Source of the DNA: Syntrophorhabdus sp. | GTDB taxonomy: Bacteria > Desulfobacterota > BSN033 > UBA1163 | NCBI GenBank assembly: GCA_020724025.1 | Contig: DYHU01000230.1 | Span: forward strand, 1 to 6,130 | DNA: 6,130 nt | Direction: 5' to 3' | Part shown: piece by piece, positions 1 through 5,523 of the stretch | Layout: each line of letters opens with the position of its first letter | Position numbering within the stretch: the stretch's first letter is position 1 | Notes under the pieces: model-generated | What the model was told of the DNA's origin: nothing | Databases searched by the model: none | Seen by the model: the letters and a program-made list of their open reading frames with translations, nothing else | Position numbers and translations under genes: made by a program

Positions 1-176
1 AACAGGCAGAATTTGTTCGGACATTTTTCAATCGTACAAAAGATATGAACAAAGAGTTAGCAATCTGGAGTTTCATGTATGATCAGAACACCATTGAGCC
101 TTTCAAGAGTATGGGTCTACGGCGCAGGGACGGCACTGCCAAACCGGCATGGGATGAATGGATTGTTGCAAAGTGA
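1..176 (+). CDS. C-terminal fragment of a glycoside-hydrolase-like protein (5' end outside window)
   Basis: An open frame enters from the left edge (first full codon at 3) and ends at TGA 174-176, followed in frame by TAG. The 57 visible residues include LAIWSFMYDQN and then MGLRRRDGTAKPAWDEW. A 'GL...DG.PKPAW..W' ending is common at the C-terminal edge of TIM-barrel glycoside hydrolases and related cellulase-like proteins, where the last barrel strand precedes a statement of the final helix. That is family knowledge applied to a short tail, so the exact GH family cannot be named and no catalytic residue is visible. The frame runs through the ATG at 79 of the overlapping frame, which argues that the next gene starts later, at 217. 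The gene is probably co-transcribed with the propeller gene 40 nt downstream. I am fairly sure it is coding and only moderately sure of the function. Confidence 0.7.
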   Translation, partial: QAEFVRTFFNRTKDMNKELAIWSFMYDQNTIEPFKSMGLRRRDGTAKPAWDEWIVAK

Positions 177-203
177 TAGAAAGGCGAAGCACTGTCAGTC
201 GAA

Positions 204-208
204 AGGAG
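204..208 (+). promoter_or_regulatory. Ribosome binding site of the propeller gene
   Basis: AGGAG, within GAAAGGAGTAAGGCG, lies 8 nt before the ATG at 217. It decides the start: the longer reading from ATG 79 would overlap the preceding gene by about 100 nt and would bury the signal peptide behind 46 extra residues. Confidence 0.85.
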
Positions 209-216
209 TAAGGCGA

Positions 217-1875
217 ATGATTGCAGCAAAACACTTCGTCTGGATTCTCATGGTATTGAGTTGTATGGAACCAGCAACTATTTTTTCTCAGTTGGGATCA
301 ACACCCTGGCCAATGTTTCGACACGATTCTCGGCACACGGGAAGGAGTCCCTCTATCGGTGCTCAGACTCCTCAAGTCAGGTGGATGATTGATGTCTACA
401 CAGGTTATCGCGATCGCTTTAACTGTTCACCTGCAATCGATTCCGATGGAACTATCTACATCGGCACATGGGGAAAGTTCTTCTCTAAATACCAAGGGGT
501 TCTTTATGCCTTTACTCCAGAGGGAACAATCAGATGGCAGTTCGATCCCGGTCCGCCTGAGGTCGGCTGGGGAACAATTGAATCAACACCAGCGATTGGT
601 GCCAACGGCAGGATTTATTTCGGGAGAGGAGATTACAAATTCTACGCCGTGTCTGCTGATAGCGGCAGGAAGAAATGGGAATTTGCTACTTTCCCCACCA
701 ATCCGATACGAATACCGGAGAAAGGGGGACAGGTTTTTTCCTCACCGGTTCTTGCTTCTGACGGTATAGTTTATTTTGCAACGTATAGGAACACTCCGGA
801 AGGAACCAATGCCCTTTTCGCCATCAAGGATGCTGGGGACAGCGCTGTTTTCAAATGGCGATTTCCGGCTCAGGGTTCATTGGACAGTGTTTCTCTTTCC
901 AGTCCCGCTCAGGGTCTTGACGGTAAGATCTACTTTGGAACCCGAGGCGGTAGTTTTTACTGTTTGGAAGACGCAGGTGATAGTGCGCGGGTGCTGTGGG
1001 TGTATCGTCCACAATTGTTAAATTGGTTTGACTCCTCTCCCGCAATTGGTTCTGATGGTACCGTTCACGTTGGCTCTACGGAGATTGATGGAGCAAAAAA
1101 CCGAGGAAGATTCCACGCTCTCAATGCTCAAACTGGAGATACACTCTGGACATACACCGCTGATGAGCCACTCGTTTATGCCAGTCCGGCTGTTGATGAC
1201 AGTACTGTGTATTTTGCTACAGGTGAGTTTTTCTTTACCACAAACTTTACCGGACGCGGAAGACTTTATGCAATGGATTCCAAACGGGGGAAACTTCGAT
1301 GGATCTTTGATGCCCAGATGCCAATCAGTTCCTCCCCCTCGATTGGGGCTGATGGCACAATTTATTTTGGCGCTGGCATCGTTGCATTTATCTTCGGCAC
1401 TGAAGACAGAGGCAATATGCCGAACGGTAAAGTCTTTGCATTGCACCCGCAGAACGGTCAGATAAAGTGGGCATATACTACCAAGTACTTCATTCCTCAC
1501 AGTTCACCCGCTATTGGAAAGGACGGCACGATATACATCGGCGACGCCGGTGCAAAACTGTATGCGATAGGTGGTCCGACTGTCAATGTGGAGACACCGA
1601 ATATTCGTGTTACTGCATACATGCTTTCCCAAAATTATCCCAACCCCTTCAACCCAATAACCAACATCAGATTTCGGATTATGGATCGACGATTTGTTTC
1701 ATTGAAAATTTGTGACCTGCTTGGAAGGGAAGTCGCAACCCTAATCAATCAAGAAATGAATCCCGGTAGCTATGTTGCACAATGGAATGCTTCAGGACTG
1801 GCAAGCGCGGTCTACCTATACCGTCTTCAAGCTGGCAACTTTGTTGATACAAAGAAACTCATCCTAATGAGGTGA
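217..1875 (+). CDS. Secreted PQQ-like beta-propeller protein with T9SS type A sorting domain
   Basis: The protein has 552 residues from ATG 217. Residues 1-24 form a signal peptide (K5, hydrophobic run FVWILMVLSC, probable cleavage near FS/Q). Eight copies of a 'SSPAIGSDGTIYIG' blade motif begin near residues 70, 123, 175, 228, 273, 322, 372 and 429. Most are followed by a 'LYA(L/M)....G...W.F' strand pattern, as in PQQ/pyrrolo-quinoline-quinone-type propellers. The first blade is preceded by a WPMFRHDSRHTG segment, typical of the secreted members. Residues 468-552 start with LSQNYPNPFNP and continue through LGREVATL and YLYRL to KKLILMR, the type A C-terminal domain recognised by T9SS. The protein is therefore probably exported through Sec and then T9SS and anchored at the surface or released. 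The fold does not prove that PQQ is bound; many such proteins are structural or binding modules. The upstream glycoside-hydrolase-like gene suggests a role at the outside of the cell. The ligand is unknown. Confidence 0.9.
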   Translation: MIAAKHFVWILMVLSCMEPATIFSQLGSTPWPMFRHDSRHTGRSPSIGAQTPQVRWMIDVYTGYRDRFNCSPAIDSDGTIYIGTWGKFFSKYQGVLYAFTPEGTIRWQFDPGPPEVGWGTIESTPAIGANGRIYFGRGDYKFYAVSADSGRKKWEFATFPTNPIRIPEKGGQVFSSPVLASDGIVYFATYRNTPEGTNALFAIKDAGDSAVFKWRFPAQGSLDSVSLSSPAQGLDGKIYFGTRGGSFYCLEDAGDSARVLWVYRPQLLNWFDSSPAIGSDGTVHVGSTEIDGAKNRGRFHALNAQTGDTLWTYTADEPLVYASPAVDDSTVYFATGEFFFTTNFTGRGRLYAMDSKRGKLRWIFDAQMPISSSPSIGADGTIYFGAGIVAFIFGTEDRGNMPNGKVFALHPQNGQIKWAYTTKYFIPHSSPAIGKDGTIYIGDAGAKLYAIGGPTVNVETPNIRVTAYMLSQNYPNPFNPITNIRFRIMDRRFVSLKICDLLGREVATLINQEMNPGSYVAQWNASGLASAVYLYRLQAGNFVDTKKLILMR

Positions 1876-1914
1876 CGGGCAACTGCAACTAACACTTTAT
1901 AAAAGGTCAGAGTC

Positions 1915-1947
1915 CCCGCTAGACAACAGCGGGATTTCGCGGCGAAA
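1915..1947. repeat. Two adjacent small hairpins downstream of the propeller gene
   Basis: CCCGCT (1915-1920) pairs with AGCGGG (1928-1933) over a 7-nt loop. TTTCG (1935-1939) pairs with CGAAA (1943-1947) immediately after. The first, 40 nt past the stop codon and followed by ATTTCG, could act as a weak terminator for the upstream operon, but there is no real U-tract. Confidence 0.45.
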
Positions 1948-1976
1948 CGCTCAACAAGAGAAAAGAATTCCTCGGT

Positions 1977-1998
1977 CATCGTTGCAGAGGCAACGATG
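1977..1998. repeat. Perfect 9-bp hairpin
   Basis: CATCGTTGC (1977-1985), loop AGAG, then GCAACGATG (1990-1998). The stem is perfect and the loop is four bases. It is not followed by a T-run, so it is more likely a palindromic repeat than a terminator. Confidence 0.6.
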
Positions 1999-2017
1999 TG
2001 AGCTTTGTTCTTTTGCG

Positions 2018-2039
2018 CCAGAGGTGCATCAGCCTCTGG
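2018..2039. repeat. Small hairpin with GCATCA loop
   Basis: CCAGAGG (2018-2024) pairs with CCTCTGG (2033-2039), extended by a T-G wobble. The inner segment GGTGCATCAGCC closely resembles GGCGCTCCAGCC of the hairpin at 2408-2425, although the outer stems differ in sequence. Confidence 0.6.
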
Positions 2040-2076
2040 TTGAGATGACATCGGTCGATAGGTTGCAGTAGCCGCT

Positions 2077-2111
2077 CGACAGAGTCCGTCAGACTCTGTC
2101 GGAGTCTGACG
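2077..2111. repeat. Two overlapping, mutually exclusive 10-bp hairpins
   Basis: CGACAGAGTC (2077-2086) pairs perfectly with GACTCTGTCG (2092-2101) over loop CGTCA. CGTCAGACTC (2087-2096) pairs perfectly with GAGTCTGACG (2102-2111) over loop TGTCG. The second left arm consists of the loop plus half of the right arm of the first hairpin, so only one of the two can form at a time. No gene begins just downstream on either strand. Confidence 0.7.
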
Positions 2112-2189
2112 ACCGAGAGAACATCCTTGAGCGTGGGCTCTCGATCGCCACAGGCGTTCGGACCGGTCCCAAATCCCAAGGGGATGGCT

Positions 2190-2594
2190 TCACCACACTT
2201 TACGGGGCTTTGGTCTCAGCACAGTTCGCCAGCACGTCCCAGATGTTTCATCGGCCTGCCTTCCTCGTTCAGGCGGGTGACGCGCGCGTATCCTGGCGCA
2301 TCCGCCTTTGGCTGAGAATGTTGTGAACTCTTGTTGTCGAGTGAGAACGTAGTAGGTAATCTTCGCCAGTTCTTTGGCAACGACTGTACAAGCAATGGCT
2401 TTGGTAGCTCGGCGCTCCAGCCGAGTAGCGAACTGTTTAATTTAGGGGTAGAACATCATCGCCTTAATGGCTGCTTCTGTGAATGCATACTTTAGGTAGT
2501 GGTTGCCATCCTTCGACCCAGAGCGATGACTGTGCTTTCCTCCTGAGTATAACACGGGTCCTCCTGTGAGTCTGTGAGTGATGGTATAAGTTGG
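2190..2594 (-). pseudogene. C-terminal remnant of an IS110-family (Transposase_20) transposase
   Basis: Read on the minus strand, the frame from about 2594 down to TGA 2192-2190 contains LYSGGKHSHRSGSKDGN, then HYLKYAFTEAA, and after a stop RLERRATKAIACTVVAKELAKITYYVL. This matches the C-terminal half of IS110/IS116/IS902-type DEDD transposases, which carry 'SGGK..G..S..GN.YLKW.F.EAA' followed by 'RLERR...AVA.TVVAKELAKI.Y.VL'. An in-frame TAA at 2444-2442 follows FYP and interrupts it, and the N-terminal RuvC-like DEDD half is absent. At its 5' end the frame meets a stop inside the foldback at 2557-2642. The gene is dead. IS110 elements lack conventional terminal inverted repeats, so I cannot place the element's ends. 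The residues after FTTFSAKGG, down to the stop, match nothing I recognise and may be read-through into flanking DNA. Confidence 0.85.
2408..2425. repeat. Small hairpin inside the transposase remnant
   Basis: CTCGGC (2408-2413), loop GCTCCA, then GCCGAG (2420-2425). It lies over the codons for the RLERR segment, so coding constraint may explain part of it. Its loop region resembles that of the hairpin at 2018-2039 and the TCCA loop at 3679-3696. Confidence 0.45.
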
Positions 2595-2642
2595 TTAGGC
2601 AACCTATCATACTCATTTCTCCTGACTCATGGGAGACCTTTT
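2557..2642. repeat. Long imperfect foldback followed by TTTT
   Basis: The arms pair in register: GGTC-(C)-TCC (2557-2564) with GGAGACC (2632-2638); TGAGTC (2567-2572) with GACTCA (2624-2629); TGAGT (2575-2579) with ACTCA (2611-2615); ATG (2581-2583) with CAT (2608-2610); and GGTT (2593-2596) with AACC (2601-2604) over an AGGC tetraloop. This gives about 28 pairs in 82 nt, followed by TTTTA on the + strand. It overlaps the 5' end of the transposase remnant. It could be a terminator, a miniature palindromic element, or part of the insertion sequence end. Confidence 0.55.
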
Positions 2643-2820
2643 AGAAATGTCACGCCGCACCACGGCGCTCCCTTTGTTGATAAGTGGTTCGACAAGCTCG
2701 CCACAAGAATTATTGTGCCCGACCGACCGAACGATTCAATGCCCATTATCGGTCGCTCAATAGCACGGCTTCAGAGAAAATTAGTCGTTCACAGCTCGGC
2801 GTGCCACTGCGTAAGGCTGC
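2634..2820 (+). other. Degenerate attC-like site (site 1)
   Basis: TGTCACGCCG (2648-2657) pairs at 9 of 10 positions with CGGCGTGCCA (2797-2806), like the L''/L' arms of an integron attC. The right end GTAAGGCTGC (2811-2820) resembles a damaged R' (compare GTTAGCTGC at site 3). The left R'' partner is poor: CCTT near 2637 against AAGG. Positions 2661-2682 are identical over 22 bp to 5300-5321 in site 3, which ties it to the same repeat family. The methyltransferase gene starts 10-20 nt later, as expected for a gene after an attC. It is probably an inactive or diverged site. Confidence 0.5.
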
Positions 2821-2830
2821 ACATTGACCA

Positions 2831-3580
2831 ATGATTCCGATGAACCAAACCGAATGGTGGCGAGAATTCTTCTCGGGACTCACAGTCGAGATGTGGCGTA
2901 TGGCGGTGAGTCCAGAGCACACAAGGAAGGAAGCCAATTTCATCCAGAACGCTCTCCAGGTGGCGCCACCTGCTACATTACTCGATGTCCCTTGCGGTAA
3001 CGGCCGTCTCTCAATCGAGCTTGCATCTCGTGGATTTGCTCTGACAGGCGTGGACATGCCTTTCTTAAGAGAAGGTCAAACCGTGAGTACGGGAAATGGA
3101 CTCAAGATTAATTGGGAACTTCGAGAAATGCGAGATCTCCCCTGGCAATCTCATTTTGGTGGCGCATTCTGTTTCGGCAACAGTTTTGGCTACTTGGACG
3201 ATATGGGGAATTCCGAATTTCTTAAAACAATCCATCGTGTCTTAACATCTGGCAGTCGGTTCGTTCTCGATGCGAGTAGTGTTGCGGAAAATGTACTTCC
3301 AAGAATCCAAGAGCACACCGGGATGACCGTTGGTGATATCCTGTTCATCGAAGACAACCGATACGACCACCATTCAGGTCGTCTTGAAACTGAATACACA
3401 TTTGTTCGTGGCAATCAGACCGAGAAGAAATATGGTTCACACAGAATCTACACGTATCGAGAATTGGAAACACTTCTTTCAGAAGCGGGGTTCAAGCAAT
3501 CTCAAGCGTATGGATCCGTCGACGGAACGCCATTCAAGTTCGGGTCGGAAGGTCTCTTTTTTGTCACCAGCAAGGACTAA
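2831..3580 (+). CDS. Class I SAM-dependent methyltransferase (cassette gene)
   Basis: The protein has 249 residues. Motif I of Rossmann-fold methyltransferases is LLDVPCGNGRLSIELASRG (about residues 50-68), followed by the acidic strand LTGVDMP. REMRDLPW and FCFGNSFGYLDD correspond to motifs around the cofactor and substrate pocket, and FLKTIHRVLTSGSRFVLD corresponds to the post-motif helix and strand. It resembles generic small-molecule methyltransferases of the Methyltransf_11/25 type; the substrate cannot be told from sequence. The stretch between VDM and FLREGQ seems about two residues shorter than is usual for this subgroup, so activity is not assured. The start is ambiguous: ATG 2831 and ATG 2840 are in frame and neither has a good Shine-Dalgarno site (only AAGG at 2813-2816). 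The gene lies between attC-like sites 1 and 2, 18 nt upstream of site 2, so it is probably a mobile cassette gene without its own clear promoter. Confidence 0.9.
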   Translation: MIPMNQTEWWREFFSGLTVEMWRMAVSPEHTRKEANFIQNALQVAPPATLLDVPCGNGRLSIELASRGFALTGVDMPFLREGQTVSTGNGLKINWELREMRDLPWQSHFGGAFCFGNSFGYLDDMGNSEFLKTIHRVLTSGSRFVLDASSVAENVLPRIQEHTGMTVGDILFIEDNRYDHHSGRLETEYTFVRGNQTEKKYGSHRIYTYRELETLLSEAGFKQSQAYGSVDGTPFKFGSEGLFFVTSKD

Positions 3581-3598
3581 TGCAGTGCAGCCGCCTTC

Positions 3599-3780
3599 GC
3601 ATAACAGCAGCAACAACGACGCTCACTTTATTGAAAAGGATTATTGGGTTCGCTCCATTGCTTTTGCCGCGATTTGGTTTGCGGCTCCAGCCGCAAGAAA
3701 TTGGTTTGTTGATAGCGGCTTCCGCCGCATCGTTTTCGAGCGGCAAAACAAACGGCGTTGTTGCTGCAAACGTTAGCCGC
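3599..3780 (+). other. attC-like recombination site (site 2)
   Basis: R'' GCATAAC (3599-3605) is followed at once by L'' GCAGCAACAACG (3607-3618). The right end has the perfect 12-bp complement CGTTGTTGCTGC (3756-3767), a 4-nt spacer AAAC, and R' GTTAGCC (3772-3778). This is the R''-L''...L'-R' layout of integron attC sites, and strand transfer would be expected after G3772. The central 137 nt carry further hairpins: TTGCGGC/GCCGCAA (3679-3696, loop TCCA) and GCGGC/GCCGC (3715-3728, loop TTCC). The site begins 18 nt after the methyltransferase stop and the next gene starts 47 nt after it, the normal cassette arrangement. At about 180 bp it is long but within the range known for chromosomal integrons. 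Confidence 0.7.
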
Positions 3781-3815
3781 AATGCCCAAACAACATTACT
3801 CACAATCCAAAGAAA

Positions 3816-3819
3816 GGAG
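3816..3819 (+). promoter_or_regulatory. Ribosome binding site of the DNRLRE-like gene
   Basis: GGAG in AGAAAGGAGAG lies 7 nt before ATG 3827. It selects this start over the in-frame ATG at 3758, which falls inside the L' arm of attC-like site 2. Confidence 0.85.
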
Positions 3820-3826
3820 AGTCTTT

Positions 3827-5244
3827 ATGCAGACTCCAAGGTTCTTCCTCGCAGGATTTCTCTGTACCTGCTTCTGTTTGTTTCTTGCTTCATCAATCAA
3901 CGCACAGCAATTAGAACTTGCTTCTGCGCCAGCTCTTCCGCAGCAACAGATGGTGAGTCAGAAGAAGCTCACCAGCCACTCTCTCAATTCTGATTCAACA
4001 AATGCGAGAAGACAACCTCTCGTCGAGAAATTCAGAGACTCCCTCATTCCGCAAAACATCATCTACGAGTCAGCCGATGGGTTAGCCCGACACTACAGGA
4101 TAAACGAAACGACTGTCCTTGTGCTAATTACCGCATCTGCAAGCGGAAGGGTTTACAAATCAGGCCCGACTGCTACACCTACAAAGCTCTCTGGGTTGCT
4201 CAGAATTCAAAATCAAAGCACCACTGGTTGCACTTACGGCTACCGTGGGTGGACCAAGTACAATATATCCTCGATAAACGACGCATCCACAATCGATGAT
4301 GTCGATCAATATGTCTACTGTACAGCGTTAGTTGAAGGTACATTCGACTTCCTTAACTACGATATTTACCGCCTCGACAGCGATCCAGAACCTGCGTCTG
4401 CCACTTCTTTATGGAACGATATTGCTGACGGTGCACTATACGAAGACGACGAATGGGTGTCCGATCCGCCTGACTGGGAATGGTCAGATCTAAATAGTCC
4501 AGCTGATGCTGACCTCCAGAGTGCGCTCGTAGTTGATTGGTTCGGTCTCGGTTATATGGTTGACTGTGCCGAAAACGATCCGACCTACTACGCTGAATTT
4601 CAAGGCTACGATGCTACCCCCTCAGTCCGTCCATATCTCGCTATCAAATACACCCCCAATGCACCCCCGCCCCCAGTACACATTTCGCCTTCAGGTGGGA
4701 ATTTGCAATCACCAGTAACCTTCCATGGCACCGTTCATTAGGCGCCAACTCTTACCGTCTCCAAGTAGCCCGTGACAACGGTTTTACAGATCTTGCCTAC
4801 AACCAAGGGGGTATTACAGACACTTCCCGTCAGGTATCTCTTTCACCTCGCACATATTACTGGCACGTAAATGCAACCAACTCAACTGGTACGAGTGATT
4901 ATTCGGCTTACTGGACTATTGACGTTATAACGTTTGTTGAAGAGATCACGGGGATTCTCCCTCAATCTTATTCGCTTTCACAAAACTATCCCAACCCCTT
5001 CAACCCGAAGTCCACAATCGAATTCTCTCTACCCAAGCAATCTCAAACAAGATTGATTGTGTATGATGTCCTCGGTCGTGAAATAAAAAGGCTTGTGGAT
5101 GAACAATTGAATATGGGCGTTTTCAAAACGCTGTGGGACGGCACTCATTCAGCAAGCGGCTTATACTACTATCGCCTAATCGCCATCCCAACAGATGGAG
5201 GACAACCATTTGTCGAGACACATAAAATGATTTTGGCAAAATGA
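3827..5244 (+). pseudogene. T9SS-secreted DNRLRE-like/fibronectin-like protein, broken by a -1 frameshift
   Basis: The first frame runs from ATG 3827 to TAG 4739-4741. The second runs without a stop through this point to TGA 5242-5244. Joining them at 4726 (reading CAT then TGG) gives a 472-residue protein. Residues 1-26 are a signal peptide with cleavage after SINA. Residues of about 75-277 contain YGYRGWTKYNISSI, DWFGLGYMVD and VRPYLAIKYTP, a pattern like DNRLRE-type beta-sandwich modules of cell-surface proteins (inferred). About 280-380 is a fibronectin type III-like module that spans the break: PVTFH joins WHRSLGANSYRLQVARD, with TYYWHVNATN later. About 382-472 is a T9SS type A sorting domain (LSQNYPNPFNP, YDVLGREIKRL, SGLYYYRL, ending KMILAK). 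No slippery heptamer is visible at the break, so a lost base or a sequencing error is likelier than programmed frameshifting. The truncated product (304 residues) would lack the sorting domain and could not use T9SS. Confidence 0.85.
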
Positions 5245-5282
5245 TCATACAAAAGCCCATCAGTGAAAGGTTTTGGGCACTG

Positions 5283-5490
5283 CGGCTAACAAGCGTAAGC
5301 ACGGCGCTCCCTTTGTTGATATGGCTCAGTTAAAGCGCGGGGAAGAATCAGTTGTGGTCGCTCCATTGTTTTTGCCGCGTGTTGGTATGTGCGCTCCGCC
5401 GCGAGAAGAATGAGTCAGTTGATAGCGGCGGTTGGCTCATCGTTTTTGAGTTCGCAACAGCACTGCGGTGTTTTGCTAAACGTTAGCTGC
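5283..5490 (+). other. attC-like recombination site (site 3)
   Basis: GCGGCTAAC (5282-5290) pairs with GTTAGCTGC (5482-5490, R' from 5482/5483) over nine positions with one G-T wobble. L'' AGCGTAAGCAC (5292-5302) pairs with L' GTGTTTTGCT (5468-5477) if G5299 is left unpaired, leaving one T-T mismatch. A single unpaired base in L'' is what integron integrases use to orient folded attC sites. A 5-nt spacer separates L' from R', as at site 2. The centre (5358-5450) is clearly homologous to 3650-3740 of site 2. The site starts 38 nt after the preceding gene and ends 33 nt before the next one. Confidence 0.75.
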
Positions 5491-5510
5491 CATTTTTGGG
5501 ATTGCTCCCA

Positions 5511-5516
5511 GAAGGG
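5511..5516 (+). promoter_or_regulatory. Ribosome binding site of the membrane-protein gene
   Basis: GAAGGG lies 7 nt before ATG 5524, in the short leader between attC-like site 3 and the gene. Confidence 0.7.
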
Positions 5517-5523
5517 ATAATAT

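Larger units (their letters stand above)
1876..2189. other. Gene-free stretch rich in small inverted repeats
   Basis: I find no convincing gene on either strand. Short minus-strand open frames here have no recognisable motifs, no good ribosome binding sites, and run through the hairpins. The stretch contains at least four perfect or near-perfect short hairpins, listed separately. It also holds a weak CGAGAG/CTCTCG pair (2114-2119 with 2138-2143) and a 10-bp palindrome GGACCGGTCC near 2160-2169. Its right part adjoins the 3' end of the transposase remnant and may be the non-coding end of that element. Confidence 0.6.

Noticed and set aside
79..216. N-terminal extension of the propeller protein from ATG 79
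   Set aside because: It overlaps the preceding gene's C-terminal codons, has no ribosome binding site, and would hide a good signal peptide that starts at 217 behind AGGAG.
1827..2179. Two overlapping minus-strand frames as small genes
   Set aside because: No recognisable motif, no good start signals, overlap with the propeller gene's end and with several hairpins.
3580..3993. Plus-strand frame running through attC-like site 2
   Set aside because: It covers the inverted repeats of the site and the beginning of the real secreted gene in another frame, and has no ribosome binding site.
4720..4741. Programmed -1 ribosomal frameshifting to make the full T9SS protein
   Set aside because: No X XXY YYZ slippery heptamer and no evident downstream stimulatory structure; a lost base is simpler.
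1636..5006. A 20-bp identical DNA match in the two T9SS tails (1636-1655 and 4987-5006) as a recombination repeat
   Set aside because: It encodes the strongly conserved YPNPFNP motif, so protein constraint and shared codon choice explain it adequately.
5255..5278. Terminator after the frameshifted T9SS gene
   Set aside because: GCCCA/TGGGC is only 5 bp with a 14-nt loop and lacks a following T-run.
2661..5490. CRISPR array
   Set aside because: The repeats are long, only three, self-complementary, and separated by whole genes.
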